From Akkermansia muciniphila (lineage in GTDB: Bacteria > Verrucomicrobiota > Verrucomicrobiia > Limisphaerales > SIBE01): DNA of 41,103 bases. The first letter of the stretch is position 1; every line of letters begins with the position of its first letter. A program made the translations under genes and the position numbers. Below are positions 1 to 8,989 of the stretch, piece by piece. The DNA lies in NCBI GenBank assembly GCA_945861765.1, contig CAMAWP010000020.1:1-41103 (forward strand), read 5' to 3'. The notes beneath the pieces were generated by a model. The model saw nothing but the letters and a program-made list of their open reading frames with translations. It was not told the DNA's origin and made no database searches.

Positions 1-147
1 AACTTTGTGCGCGCATTGCGCCCTTGAACGGTGGGGCGAGACTCTCTCCGAGCTGTAGTCTCCGAGCCGGAAGCCGTCGAGCCCTGACATGCTCGATCGC
101 CAGAAAAGGTCAGGGTTCGACGGAGTCTCACCCCACCCAGGTTCATG
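1..147. repeat. Palindromic intergenic repeat, family A copy 1
   Basis: This segment recurs in inverted orientation at 29152-29269, starting with AACTTTGTGCGCGCATTGCG and ending with CCCAGGTTCATG in both copies. It is itself palindromic: an outer arm at 31-44 pairs with 123-136 and an inner arm at 77-88 pairs with 109-120, so a cruciform or RNA hairpin is possible. Compared with the second copy it carries about 30 extra bases at roughly 45-76, which look like a partial tandem duplication (CTCTCCGAG / GTCTCCGAG). It ends 111 bp before galE. The left edge may lie outside the window. No transposase is encoded. Confidence 0.8.
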
Positions 148-258
148 GAGAGAATTGCTGATGCGCGCCATGCCGACGCCGAAGTCCGCGATGTCAGGAC
201 TCCTGTGCAGGTCACTTTTCCAGTTGAGAGAGTGTCACGATCGGACTAGGTTGCGCCC

Positions 259-1230
259 GTGCATGTATTCGTCACCGGCGGCGCGGGCTATATTGGATCG
301 ATCTGCGTGGAGCAACTCCTCAACGCAGGACATGCTGTTACCGTCTTCGACAATTTGAGTGAGGGACACCGTTCGGCTGTAGATGCCCGTGCCGCTTTTG
401 TTCAGGGGTCGATCGGCGATCCGAAGGACATTTTTCAGGCCATCAAAGATTCCAACCCAGAGACCGTCATTCACTTTGCTGCTCATGCGTTGGTGGGAGA
501 ATCGATGGTCAATCCGGGCAAGTACTTTCGCAATAACGTTGCCAACGGTTTAAATCTGCTCGACGCCATCGTGGAGGCCGGCGTGAAGAAGTTTGTCTTC
601 AGCTCCACGTGCGCCACTTACGGTCCGCCGGATCGAGTGCCAATGACCGAGGACATGCCGTTACGTCCGATCAATCCTTACGGGGAGTCGAAGCGAATGT
701 TCGAAACCATCCTCAATTGGTATCACACGATTCATGGCCTGGAGTTCGTTGCCTTCCGCTATTTTAACGCTGCGGGAGCCAGCGAGCGGTTCGGGGAACA
801 TCATCGGATCGAAACTCACTTAATTCCAAACATCCTCAAAGTCCCGATGGGTCAATCGCATCAGTGTGAAATCTACGGCACTGACTATCCGACGCCTGAC
901 GGCACGTGCGTCCGCGATTACATTCATACTTTGGATTTGGCGCAGGCGCATATCCTAGCTATGGCCCCAGGCAAGCACGGGTTTTACAATCTCGGCAATG
1001 GCGAGGGATACTCGGTCCGGCAAGTGATCACGGCGTGTGAAAAAGTGTCAGGTCACAACATTCCAGCGCTAGAAAAACCTCGTCGAGCTGGTGATCCGCC
1101 GCGCCTCGTCGCTTCTGCCGAAAAGGCCGTTCGCGAACTGGGATGGAAGCCACAATATCCGAAACTAGAAGATATCGTGTCGTCCGCCTGGCGTTGGCAC
1201 CAACAACATCCTAACGGATATCGGGACTGA
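259..1230 (+). CDS. galE: UDP-glucose 4-epimerase
   Basis: A 323-residue extended short-chain dehydrogenase that interconverts UDP-glucose and UDP-galactose with bound NAD in the cytoplasm, feeding galactose use and surface polysaccharide synthesis. The NAD-binding Rossmann motif GGAGYIGS is at residues 7-14. The catalytic set is the S-S-T at 115-117 and Y141-x-x-x-K145 (YGESK). Length and the C-terminal sugar-nucleotide domain fit GalE; other NDP-sugar epimerases of the family cannot be fully excluded. The start is GTG at 259, only a few residues before the Rossmann motif, so no earlier start is plausible. It is monocistronic here, with a palindromic repeat upstream and 160 bp of apparently gene-free sequence downstream. 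Confidence 0.93.
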   Translation: MHVFVTGGAGYIGSICVEQLLNAGHAVTVFDNLSEGHRSAVDARAAFVQGSIGDPKDIFQAIKDSNPETVIHFAAHALVGESMVNPGKYFRNNVANGLNLLDAIVEAGVKKFVFSSTCATYGPPDRVPMTEDMPLRPINPYGESKRMFETILNWYHTIHGLEFVAFRYFNAAGASERFGEHHRIETHLIPNILKVPMGQSHQCEIYGTDYPTPDGTCVRDYIHTLDLAQAHILAMAPGKHGFYNLGNGEGYSVRQVITACEKVSGHNIPALEKPRRAGDPPRLVASAEKAVRELGWKPQYPKLEDIVSSAWRWHQQHPNGYRD

Positions 1231-1390
1231 TCAGCGATGAGTTTTCCTCTCCTCATCGAATCGGCAGGCAATCGGCTTTTTCCCTTTGCCAGCCCATTCA
1301 AACGATTTATTGTCGGTTCTGCAGATCGCAGGTCTGCCAATCAATTTTTTCGTGCTGCCTCGGTTTTGATCGGGCAACACGCGCAAACAG

Positions 1391-3415
1391 ATGCAAGACG
1401 AACTAATCAAAATCCTCCTGATTGAGGATGTTCCGAAATTCGCTCGGCTTCTCCGAGAGATGCTTGAGGGAGCCCAAGGAGTGCGGTTCGAGGTTGAATG
1501 GATGGAATCCCTTTCCGGTGGCCTCAGACGGCTCGCTGAGGGAGGAATCGATCTGGTTCTGCTGGACCTCTCCCTCTCTGATTGCAAAGGCCTCGATAGC
1601 TTTGATCAAGCACGCAATTTGGCATGGCATATTCCAATCATCGTCCTGAGCAGCCTTGACGATGAAACTTTGGCGGTCAAAGCGGTGCACGCAGGAGCAC
1701 AAGATTATCTGGTGAAAGGGCAGATCGACGGCCATCTGCTCGCGCGCTCCATCCGATACGCGATCGAACGCAAACGGACAGAGGTCGCCTTGCTCCAGGT
1801 CGAGGAAAAATATCACAGCATCTTCGAGAATATCGTTGAAGGCATTTTCCAAACTGCTCCAGACGGCCATTACATAAAGGCGAATCCCGCCCTCGCAAGA
1901 ATCTACGGCTATGATTCCCCGGAGGATCTCTTCTCTCATTTGACCGATATCGGACGCAAACTTTATGTCGATCCTCATCGTCGCTCCGAGTTTATCCAAC
2001 TCATGGAGCAATTCGACGTCGTCAAGGATTTCGAATCTCAGGTCTATCGGAAGGACAGAAGTATCATCTGGATCTCTGAAAATGTCCGGGCTGTTCGCGA
2101 CGCGAAGCATAACTTGCTTTTCTATGAAGGCACAGTTGAGGACATCACCGAGCGGAAGCGGGCCGAGGAGGCGATACGCAATTCAGAAGCGTTCTATCAT
2201 TCTTTGGTTGAAAGCTTGCCACAGAATATTTTTCGGAAGGATCTGAATGAACGCTTCACTTTTGCCAACCGGCTATTCTGCATGACCCTGGAGAAGTCGC
2301 TCGATGAAATTGTTGGCAAGACCGATTTCGATTTCTTCCCTCCCGCGCTCGCGACGAAATATCAACAGGACGACCAGAAGATTTTAGAAACTGGGCAACT
2401 TTTTGAAACTATCGAAGAGTATCAACCCCCGGGAGGCGAAAAGCTGTATGTGAATGTGGTGAAAACTCCGATCTATGACTCGAACGGCAAGATCATAGGT
2501 TTGCAGGGAATTTTTTGGGATATCACGGAGCGCAAACGGGCGGAGGAGCGCATTCAGAAGGCGACCGAGGAACTCGCGGCGAGCCGAGAGGAGTTGAGAG
2601 TGAAAAATGAGCAGATGGAGGAGGACCTCGCGATGGCGCGCGAAATTCAACAAGCGATTCTCCCTCAGCAATACCCTTCGTTTCCCTGTCCTGCTCATCC
2701 GAAGGAAAGCACGTTGCGGTTTTGTCACCGTTATCTGCCAACCGGCGCGGTCGGTGGCGATTTCTTCAATGTTCTGGCCCTGTCCGACACGAAAGCCGGA
2801 GTGTTCATCTGCGATGTGATGGGGCATGGAGTTCGCGCGGCGCTCGTGACGGCCATTGTGCGCGCGCTTGTCGAAGAGCTCAGACCCATGGCCGCCGACC
2901 CAGGGCAACTACTTGGGCAACTCAGTCGCGAGCTCCGGGCTATTCTCCAGCAATCTGGAACGCCTCTCTATACGACTGCGTTCTACCTGGTGGCTGATTT
3001 GGCGACGAGCCAAATTTCCTACGCCAACGCGGGCCACCCCAAACCTTTGCTCATTCATCGCAACTCCGGAGAAGTGGAAGCGCTCGGAAATTGCGACGGC
3101 AAACCGTGCCCTGCACTCGGCCTTCTCGAAGGATCTGTCTATACAACATCCAAACGTCCGCTGGCGCCCAATGACCTGCTCATGCTCTTTACCGACGGCT
3201 TATATGACGTGGAAGGTGTTTATGAAGAATTGTTCGGCCCACAATGGCTGTTGGATGAAGTTCGAAAGCGCACCCACCTCTCCGCCACAACGCTGTTCGA
3301 TGAGTTGCTGGCTGAAATCAAAATGGCCTCCGACGACGGCGGATTTATTGATGATGTTTGCCTGATCGGAATGGACGTTGCGCCGTGGTTTGTGGTCCCT
3401 CCGTTAGCATCGTGA
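1391..3415 (+). CDS. Response regulator with two PAS domains and a PP2C-type (SpoIIE) phosphatase
   Basis: A 674-residue cytoplasmic signalling protein. Domains in order: REC receiver about 6-125, with acidic pair E12/D13, phospho-acceptor D59 in LLDL and K109; PAS about 140-255, ending in the PAC-type DITERKRAEE; a second PAS about 265-385, ending DITERKRAEE again; a helical linker about 385-425; and a SpoIIE/PP2C phosphatase about 440-660 with GGDFF at 455-459, DVMGHG at 475-480 and a late DGLYD metal motif. Proteins of this design dephosphorylate an anti-sigma-factor antagonist in partner-switching (RsbU-like) pathways or act on an unknown phosphoprotein. No antagonist or anti-sigma gene is adjacent, so the target is unknown. 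The start at 1391 puts the receiver beta-1 strand immediately at the N-terminus. Confidence 0.9.
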   Translation: MQDELIKILLIEDVPKFARLLREMLEGAQGVRFEVEWMESLSGGLRRLAEGGIDLVLLDLSLSDCKGLDSFDQARNLAWHIPIIVLSSLDDETLAVKAVHAGAQDYLVKGQIDGHLLARSIRYAIERKRTEVALLQVEEKYHSIFENIVEGIFQTAPDGHYIKANPALARIYGYDSPEDLFSHLTDIGRKLYVDPHRRSEFIQLMEQFDVVKDFESQVYRKDRSIIWISENVRAVRDAKHNLLFYEGTVEDITERKRAEEAIRNSEAFYHSLVESLPQNIFRKDLNERFTFANRLFCMTLEKSLDEIVGKTDFDFFPPALATKYQQDDQKILETGQLFETIEEYQPPGGEKLYVNVVKTPIYDSNGKIIGLQGIFWDITERKRAEERIQKATEELAASREELRVKNEQMEEDLAMAREIQQAILPQQYPSFPCPAHPKESTLRFCHRYLPTGAVGGDFFNVLALSDTKAGVFICDVMGHGVRAALVTAIVRALVEELRPMAADPGQLLGQLSRELRAILQQSGTPLYTTAFYLVADLATSQISYANAGHPKPLLIHRNSGEVEALGNCDGKPCPALGLLEGSVYTTSKRPLAPNDLLMLFTDGLYDVEGVYEELFGPQWLLDEVRKRTHLSATTLFDELLAEIKMASDDGGFIDDVCLIGMDVAPWFVVPPLAS

Positions 3416-3656
3416 AGCAGCGAAACAAGCTCTCGCGGGTTTCATTTCTGGCAAACCTCTCGGCGCGAATCAAATCGAATTCGTGAACTTGATCGCGGAA
3501 CACCTCACCGAGCACGGAGCGATAGATGCCGGTTTGTTATATGAGTCACCGTTCACCGACTTGAACCCGCAAGGCCCCGAAGGCGTTTTCAACTGCGGAC
3601 AAGCGGATGAGTTGATTGCGTTGCTTTCCCAAGTCCGGGAGCGCGCGGTGGCTTGA
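3408..3656 (+). pseudogene. hsdR: C-terminal remnant of type I restriction endonuclease subunit R (HsdR)
   Basis: An open reading stretch of 82 codons with no proper start runs from just inside the end of the SpoIIE gene to TGA at 3654-3656. Its translation contains NQIEFVNLIAEHLTEHGA, LLYESPFTDLNPQGPEGVF and a final LLSQVRERA. This is the characteristic extreme C-terminus of HsdR (the EcoEI-type R C-terminal domain), which in intact proteins follows about 700-900 residues of helicase and nuclease. None of that upstream part is present, and no hsdM or hsdS is in the window. It overlaps the phosphatase stop in another frame, so a deletion or recombination probably fused the two. Codon sense is well kept, suggesting a fairly recent loss. 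Confidence 0.75.
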
Positions 3657-3658
3657 AG

Positions 3659-3701
3659 CATCACGGGCGTGGACATGCCCACCAAACCAGCGCCCGTGAT
3701 G
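3659..3701. repeat. Perfect 11-bp inverted repeat after the hsdR remnant
   Basis: CATCACGGGCG at 3659-3669 is mirrored by CGCCCGTGATG at 3691-3701 with a 21-nt loop. It starts three bases after the stop of the HsdR fragment and lies between that fragment and the convergent esterase gene. It could act as a terminator-like stem-loop for either strand, but there is no clear T-run. The remaining bases to 3793 show nothing recognisable. Confidence 0.5.
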
Positions 3702-3793
3702 GACCAGTCGAGAATTGATATCGAGGTGACTACCGAACGATTCACGGAATCCAAACATCAGCGCTCAAGAACCCGCCGAGGTGATGCTTGAAG

Positions 3794-4678
3794 TCAGGGC
3801 GCGTAATCTCTCCACAGCCACCGCAGTGAATCCGGCAAGATGGCGCCCCCGTGTTTGCCGTTATGTCCGCCATCACCAAACTCGAATTTATAGTCGTACT
3901 TGGCAAATTTCAGAGACGCCGCCATCTCCTGATTGGACAATGGCCAGTTGCCGTGCAGATTGTCCAAATCACCGGCACCGTCCTGCAAGAAAACCCGAAT
4001 CGGCTGCTTCGCTCCTTTGCGGATCAATGCCGGATAGACGTGACCACCGCGAATATTGGTAAAGCTGCCGACATGGCTGAGCACCTTTCGAAATTCATTG
4101 GGCCGCTCCCACGCCACCGTCCAAGCACAAATGCCGCCGGAGCTGATGCCTCCGATCGCACGTCCGTTAGGATCCTTCGTCAGACTGTACTGCTTGCTGA
4201 TCTCTGGTAAAAATTCCTCGATCAAGAAGCGCGCGTACTGATCGCCGAGCGAATCATATTCAAAGCTGCGATTGCTCCGCCCCTTTTGTCCTGGCTGCGC
4301 GGACGGGACTTCGCCGGGATTAATAAAGATCCCGAGAGTCACAGGCATTTCCTTTCGGTGAATGAGGTTGTCAAAAACGACGGTCGTTCGGAACTGGCCA
4401 TTCGTGCTCACATAGCTGCCGCCATCCTGGAAGACCATAACGCAGGCGGGCTTGGTCGCGTCGTATTGAGCTGGGACATAAACCCAATAATCGCGCACGG
4501 TCCCTGGAAAAATCTTGCCAGACCACGAGTGCTTCGTCACCTGACCCCGTGGCACGCCGTCTTGCACGATCGAGTCAGGCCCAAGTTTGTAGTCGTCGGC
4601 AGCGTTGATGAGAACAGTCCCGGTGAAACTGGCGAGCAGCGAGAGAATCAAAAAGGCGGAGGTGCGATGAGCATTCAT
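3794..4678 (-). CDS. Secreted alpha/beta-hydrolase, Fes/feruloyl-esterase-like
   Basis: A 294-residue protein with a Sec-type signal peptide at residues 1-26 and the alpha/beta-hydrolase nucleophile elbow G177-I-S179-S-G181. D236 or D238 and H272 or H276 (GDGGHNGKH) are candidates for the rest of the triad. The early stretch VYVPAQYD and the VFQDGG oxyanion region match putative esterases of the COG2382 (Fes/IroE) type, which also include feruloyl and acetyl-xylan esterases. It is probably an exported carbohydrate or aryl esterase; the substrate is not determinable. A longer frame begins at 4714, but the start at 4678 places the signal peptide directly at the N-terminus and is preferred. It converges with the hsdR remnant. 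Confidence 0.82.
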   Translation of the reverse strand: MNAHRTSAFLILSLLASFTGTVLINAADDYKLGPDSIVQDGVPRGQVTKHSWSGKIFPGTVRDYWVYVPAQYDATKPACVMVFQDGGSYVSTNGQFRTTVVFDNLIHRKEMPVTLGIFINPGEVPSAQPGQKGRSNRSFEYDSLGDQYARFLIEEFLPEISKQYSLTKDPNGRAIGGISSGGICAWTVAWERPNEFRKVLSHVGSFTNIRGGHVYPALIRKGAKQPIRVFLQDGAGDLDNLHGNWPLSNQEMAASLKFAKYDYKFEFGDGGHNGKHGGAILPDSLRWLWRDYAP

Positions 4679-4829
4679 GGGACTGCATTCTGTAAATTTC
4701 GCGGCTCCTGTCAAAACAACTTAATCCACGGACAGATGCTCGGGCGCATCTCCGAATGAGGACGGGCCAAAACTTCGTTCCTCGCAGGGAGAGACCACCC
4801 CAGACTTCGCGCGCGCTGGGCGACTCTGA

Positions 4830-4895
4830 ACCCACCCCTACCCCTCCCAGGAGGGGAGCTTTGTCCGGTCCCTCCTGGGAGGGGTAGGGGTGGGT
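4830..4895. repeat. Palindromic repeat, family C copy 1
   Basis: Near-perfect inverted arms of about 27 bp at 4830-4856 (starting ACCCACCCCTACCCCTCCCA) and 4869-4895, separated by a 12-nt loop. A second member of the same design lies at 11091-11186 inside the urea operon. The downstream flank GGTTCATGGAGAG is also found at the edge of the family A repeat near 141-153, so the families may be related. It lies between ureG and the esterase; as RNA it would fold into a very strong stem and could end transcription of the urea operon. Confidence 0.8.
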
Positions 4896-4971
4896 CGGTT
4901 CATGGAGAGGAAGGAAGACTCCGCATCGCCTCTGGATCACCTCCATTCGGTCCGATATGCTCCGCCCACGA

Positions 4972-5712
4972 TTAGTGAGCGTGGGCCACTCCGTTGGCGT
5001 GCCGCCAGGCGTGGAGGAGATGGTCCAAGATTTTGTCCGCGCCGACGCCATGTTTGACCTGCGCGAAAACAAACGGACCGTTTCCTCGCATCCGGCGTGA
5101 GTCGCGCTCCATCACGGACAGGTCAGCCCCCACGGCTGCGGCCAAATCGGTCTTGTTGATCACGAGCAAATCCGATTGGGTTATCCCCGGGCCGCCTTTG
5201 CGTGGAATTTTATCTCCGCCCGACACGTCGATCACATAAATCGTGTAATCGGCTAACTCACGGCTGAAGTGCGCGGCCAGGTTATCACCCCCGGATTCGA
5301 GCAAAAGAATCTCCGGGTGAAACCGGCGGTGAAGATCTTCCAATGCCACAAGGTTGGCCGAAATGTCCTCACGAATGGCCGCATGCGGGCATCCTCCGGT
5401 TTCCACGGCTCTGATCCGCTCCGGTTCGAGCGCTTGATGTCGGATGAGGAACTCGCCGTCTTCCTTGGTGAAAATATCGTTGGTCACCACCGCCAACTGG
5501 AGGCGATCGCGAAGGCCTCGGCACAGAGCAAGCATGAGCGCTGTCTTTCCGCTGCCGACAGGACCGCCGACGCCGACGGTAAACGCGCGCCGTGAAAAGT
5601 CGCGAGAGATTGCCACGTCGCGTTCGTGAAAGTGACCTGGATGATCTAGATGCTCGTGAGTGTGTCCGCCGGCTGGACCGTGGTGGTGCGGATGATCGTG
5701 AGGGCTGTTCAT
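4972..5712 (-). CDS. ureG: Urease accessory GTPase UreG with His-rich N-terminus
   Basis: A 246-residue SIMIBI-class GTPase that delivers nickel to apo-urease with UreD and UreF. P-loop GGPVGSGKT is at 49-57, followed by [12 protein letters not shown], the metal-binding CPH motif in [23 protein letters not shown] and the guanine-specificity NKTD. The first 30 residues hold 11 histidines (including H9-H10-H11) and the C-terminus ends HAH. Such His-rich extensions are known from plant UreG and from some bacterial UreE or HypB proteins, where they bind or store nickel. This is notable because no ureE is seen. It is the last gene of the operon, 20 nt after ureF. Confidence 0.96.
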   Translation of the reverse strand: MNSPHDHPHHHGPAGGHTHEHLDHPGHFHERDVAISRDFSRRAFTVGVGGPVGSGKTALMLALCRGLRDRLQLAVVTNDIFTKEDGEFLIRHQALEPERIRAVETGGCPHAAIREDISANLVALEDLHRRFHPEILLLESGGDNLAAHFSRELADYTIYVIDVSGGDKIPRKGGPGITQSDLLVINKTDLAAAVGADLSVMERDSRRMRGNGPFVFAQVKHGVGADKILDHLLHAWRHANGVAHAH

Positions 5713-5732
5713 AAAGCGAAGCGTGAGTTTAA

Positions 5733-6416
5733 CTAGGTTTGGAAAAGACGTGAATAAAGGCGGTCGTGCGCGCCGTGAAAAATCTCGAGGAGAGGCGCCG
5801 TTTGGGCGATCTTTGTCGTGGGAATATCAGCGCAGCGTGACGCCACACCCTCGGCTTCGGGCGCGAGCCGGAATTGTAGAGCCTGCCCTTCCATCGGACC
5901 GAGTATTCCAAGGCGCACGGCGCTGGCAATCGAACCGCGCAAAGCCAGAAAGAGAAATAGCCGAACCGCGGAATCAACGTCAATTTTCAAGTGATGTGTC
6001 ATCACGCCAAAGACCGGAGCAAGGTGGCCTGGTAAGTTCCGATCGAGGACCGTGCTCCGCAATCCTACCAGAACGGGCAGCGGAAAGGTTCGCTCAACCG
6101 CGACAAGCAAAGCCTGTCCTTGCGAGCGGCTGGCGTGGTTGGTGACGTGGTTGGTGAGAAACCGATCGCAGAGGAGGTCCAGCTCTCCGAGCCGATCTGG
6201 TTCCCGATGCGCTTCGGCAACGAACGGAATCGAACTGTTCCCGAGTTGAATAAGGCTCGTTCTGATAAAGCTGGCCATGCCCTCGCGTGAATTCACTTCG
6301 CCTTGCTGCCAGGCGGCTTCGAGTCCTCCCGAGTGGGCGAAACCGCCGGTGGGGAAAGCAGAATCGGCCAATTGCCAGAGCAGCCAATCATCGGTCTGTC
6401 GCGTTAAAACACTCAC
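5733..6416 (-). CDS. ureF: Urease accessory protein UreF
   Basis: A 227-residue all-helical accessory protein. It bridges UreD and UreG in the urease pre-activation complex and acts as a fidelity checkpoint for nickel and CO2 insertion. The N-terminus [20 protein letters not shown] is the classic UreF opening. GTG start at 6416. The gap to the ureC stop is 72 nt and contains a small CCCGCT/AGCGGG hairpin at 6445-6459; the gap to ureG is 20 nt. The direct ureC-ureF order with no ureE between is visible. Confidence 0.93.
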   Translation of the reverse strand: MSVLTRQTDDWLLWQLADSAFPTGGFAHSGGLEAAWQQGEVNSREGMASFIRTSLIQLGNSSIPFVAEAHREPDRLGELDLLCDRFLTNHVTNHASRSQGQALLVAVERTFPLPVLVGLRSTVLDRNLPGHLAPVFGVMTHHLKIDVDSAVRLFLFLALRGSIASAVRLGILGPMEGQALQFRLAPEAEGVASRCADIPTTKIAQTAPLLEIFHGAHDRLYSRLFQT

Positions 6417-6488
6417 AATTTGGGCGGTTGATCCTGAATGTTCTCCCGCTCCGAGCGGGTCGTCAAACTGATCCTCATTGGAACCAGC

Positions 6489-8204
6489 TCAAAACAGAAA
6501 ATACTTTTGAGCTAGCGGCAATGTTTTGGCGGCCTCACAAACGAGCAGTTCTCCATCGGCGGTCACCTGGTACGTTTCTGGATCAACCGTGATGGTTGGG
6601 GTGGCGTCATTCCATTTCATGTCTTTCTTGCTCAGCTTGCGGCAGCCGCGAACAGCTTCCACGCGCTTCTTCAAACCATACTCGGCGACGATGCCGTTCC
6701 TCTCACAAGCTTGACTGACAAAAGCAATCGAAATAGGCCCTGGCGCGGCACCAAACGCGCCAAACATCGGACGGGCCAGAACGGGCTGGGGTGTGGGAAT
6801 CGATGCATTGGGATCGCCCATCTGCGACCAGGCGATGAATCCGCCCTTAATGATCATTTCTGGTTTGGCGCCAAAAAAAGCGGGCTTCCAGAGGACGAGA
6901 TCGGCCAGTTTGCCGACTTCCACAGATCCGATGAGATGGGCCATGCCGTGAGATAGCGCGGGATTGATCGTGTACTTGGCGATGTAACGTTTGATGCGCG
7001 CGTTATCATTGTTGCCTCGTTCGATAGGTAGTCTTCCACGTTGCTGTCGCATCTTATCAGCCGTTTGCCAGGTACGCGTAATCACTTCGCCCACGCGTCC
7101 CATCGCCTGTGAATCCGAACTCATCATGCTGATCGCGCCGAGGTCGTGGAGAATATCTTCTGCGGCGATGGTTTCGCCCCGAATCCGGCTTTCAGCGAAC
7201 GCGACATCCTCCGGCAAGTTCGGATCGAGATGATGGCAGACCATGAGCATGTCGAGGTGCTCGTCAATGGTATTGACCGTGTAAGGCCGAGTCGGATTCG
7301 TGGAACTGGGCAACACGTTATTCTCGCCGCATATCCGAATAATATCCGGAGCGTGGCCGCCTCCCGCTCCTTCCGAGTGGTAGGTGTGAATCGTGCGGCC
7401 TTTGAAGGCGGCGATGGTGGCTTCGACGAATCCCGATTCATTCAGCGTGTCCGTGTGAATCGTCACCTGAACGTCGTGTTCATCGGCGACACGCAGGCAG
7501 CAGTCGATGGCGGCCGGTGTGGTTCCCCAATCTTCATGCAGCTTAAGACCCACGGCACCGCCCAGGATTTGTTCGGTCAAGCCTTGCGGCAACGCCGTGT
7601 TACCTTTGCCGGTGAACCCGAAGTTCATGGGCAAGCTGTCCGTTGCCTGAAGCATGAGCCCGATGTGCCGACCTCCGGGCGTGCATGTCGTGGCGCATGT
7701 GCCCACAGCGGGGCCGGTGCCACCTCCGACAAACGTGGTGACACCGCTGCTGAGCGCTTCAAAAACCTGTTGCGGACAGATGAAGTGAATATGCGTGTCG
7801 ATTCCTCCTGCTGTCAAAATCAAGCCTTCGCCCGCGATCACTTCCGTCGTCACGCCGACAATCATTCCCGGGGTGACGCCTGCCATCACATCCGGATTGC
7901 CGGCTTTACCAATGCCGCCGATGAGGCCATTTTTGATGCCGATATCCGCCTTGAAAATTCCACTGTAATCCACGACGAGCGCGTTGGTGATGACCACGTC
8001 GAGCGCGTCGGATTGGCCGACTCCCGCGGCTTGACCCATACCTTCTCGCAGAACTTTTCCGCCGCCGAATTTGCACTCGTCTCCGTACACAGCAAAGTCA
8101 CGTTCCACTTCCAACACAAGAGACGTGTCGCCGAGACGGACCTTGTCGCCAGTCGTGGGCCCAAACATATCGGCGTAGTGCGAGCGTTTCATTCGGTAAG
8201 CCAT
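6489..8204 (-). CDS. ureC: Urease alpha subunit
   Basis: The 571-residue catalytic subunit hydrolysing urea to ammonia and carbamate at a di-nickel centre in the cytoplasm. All ligands are present: H138 and H140 in GIDTHIHF, K221 to be carbamylated in [10 protein letters not shown]250, H276 in [14 protein letters not shown] and D364 in SSDSQAMGR. The active-site flap has C323-H324. Numbers are offset by four from Klebsiella urease. ATG at 8204 is chosen over the in-frame TTG at 8210 because an AGGAGGA Shine-Dalgarno sits six bases before it. It starts two bases after the ureAB stop, so the two are translationally coupled. Confidence 0.98.
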   Translation of the reverse strand: MAYRMKRSHYADMFGPTTGDKVRLGDTSLVLEVERDFAVYGDECKFGGGKVLREGMGQAAGVGQSDALDVVITNALVVDYSGIFKADIGIKNGLIGGIGKAGNPDVMAGVTPGMIVGVTTEVIAGEGLILTAGGIDTHIHFICPQQVFEALSSGVTTFVGGGTGPAVGTCATTCTPGGRHIGLMLQATDSLPMNFGFTGKGNTALPQGLTEQILGGAVGLKLHEDWGTTPAAIDCCLRVADEHDVQVTIHTDTLNESGFVEATIAAFKGRTIHTYHSEGAGGGHAPDIIRICGENNVLPSSTNPTRPYTVNTIDEHLDMLMVCHHLDPNLPEDVAFAESRIRGETIAAEDILHDLGAISMMSSDSQAMGRVGEVITRTWQTADKMRQQRGRLPIERGNNDNARIKRYIAKYTINPALSHGMAHLIGSVEVGKLADLVLWKPAFFGAKPEMIIKGGFIAWSQMGDPNASIPTPQPVLARPMFGAFGAAPGPISIAFVSQACERNGIVAEYGLKKRVEAVRGCRKLSKKDMKWNDATPTITVDPETYQVTADGELLVCEAAKTLPLAQKYFLF

Positions 8205-8206
8205 GA

Positions 8207-8971
8207 TCAATCCTCCTGATGGGCGAAGCCTCTGGATTTTGCCTCGGCGAGCAAGGCGCTGCGGCCTTGCTCGGTGACTGGACCGCTGGCCAAATTATTG
8301 CCGCCTCGAATGACCTTGTGCCCGGCGATCTCCACGAGGTTGACGCTTTTGGTTTCGCCAGGCTCGAAACGAACGGCTGTGCCCGCCGGGATATCAAGGC
8401 GCTTGCCATAAGCCTTCCCGCGATTGAAGCGCAACTGAGCGTTTGTCTCGACAAAATGGTAATGACTTCCAACTTGAATCGGGCGATCGCCCAAATTGGT
8501 CACGGCCAGCGTGACCGTGGATCGGCCTTCGTTGAGAACGATCTCGCCATCCTGAATTTCGGTCGCGCCGGGCTCGCTTTCCTCCACCAAAGCCTGGACC
8601 TCAAAAAGCGAAAGCTCGGGCAGAGGCAGAAAGCTTCCATGCAGCGCCAATGTCAAATCGCCATTTTCCGCCGCGATCGGATGATGCACCGTAACCAGCT
8701 TGGTGCCATCTGGAAAAGTGCCCTCGACTTGCACTTCCTCGATCATTTCGGGCACGCCTGTCATGACTTGCCGGCGACCCAAGAAACGCCGGCCTAAGTC
8801 CATCAGGTCGGCAACGGATTGTCCGTCCCGAATGAATTCGAGCAGTTGGGCGGCAATCAACGCCACGCTCTCCGGATGATTCAGACGCAGCCCACGCGCA
8901 AGCCGCTTTTGCGCCAGAAACCCGGCATTGTGCAGCAGCAATTTGTCTATTTCACGAGGTGAAAGATGCAT
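8207..8971 (-). CDS. ureAB: Fused urease gamma-beta subunit
   Basis: A 254-residue fusion of the two small structural subunits. Residues 1-100 are the gamma subunit (opening [20 protein letters not shown], with [12 protein letters not shown] near 66-77). Residues about 130-245 are the beta subunit ([37 protein letters not shown]). Similar gamma-beta fusions occur in Helicobacter UreA and some other bacteria; most bacteria keep ureA and ureB separate. The linker, about 100-130, is short. It lies 18 nt after ureD, and its last codons contain the ribosome-binding site of ureC. Confidence 0.95.
   Translation of the reverse strand: MHLSPREIDKLLLHNAGFLAQKRLARGLRLNHPESVALIAAQLLEFIRDGQSVADLMDLGRRFLGRRQVMTGVPEMIEEVQVEGTFPDGTKLVTVHHPIAAENGDLTLALHGSFLPLPELSLFEVQALVEESEPGATEIQDGEIVLNEGRSTVTLAVTNLGDRPIQVGSHYHFVETNAQLRFNRGKAYGKRLDIPAGTAVRFEPGETKSVNLVEIAGHKVIRGGNNLASGPVTEQGRSALLAEAKSRGFAHQED
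8211..8217 (-). promoter_or_regulatory. Strong Shine-Dalgarno that fixes the ureC start
   Basis: On the minus strand AGGAGGA lies six bases before ATG at 8204 and inside the last codons of ureAB. Most other genes of this operon lack a recognisable Shine-Dalgarno, so the catalytic subunit appears to be translated preferentially. Confidence 0.7.
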
Positions 8972-8989
8972 AAAAATCCTTGGCTGTTC

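Noticed and set aside
7146-8219. A 357-codon plus-strand frame antisense to ureC
   Set aside because: It is a shadow of ureC codon bias; the sense strand encodes a full urease alpha subunit with all active-site residues.
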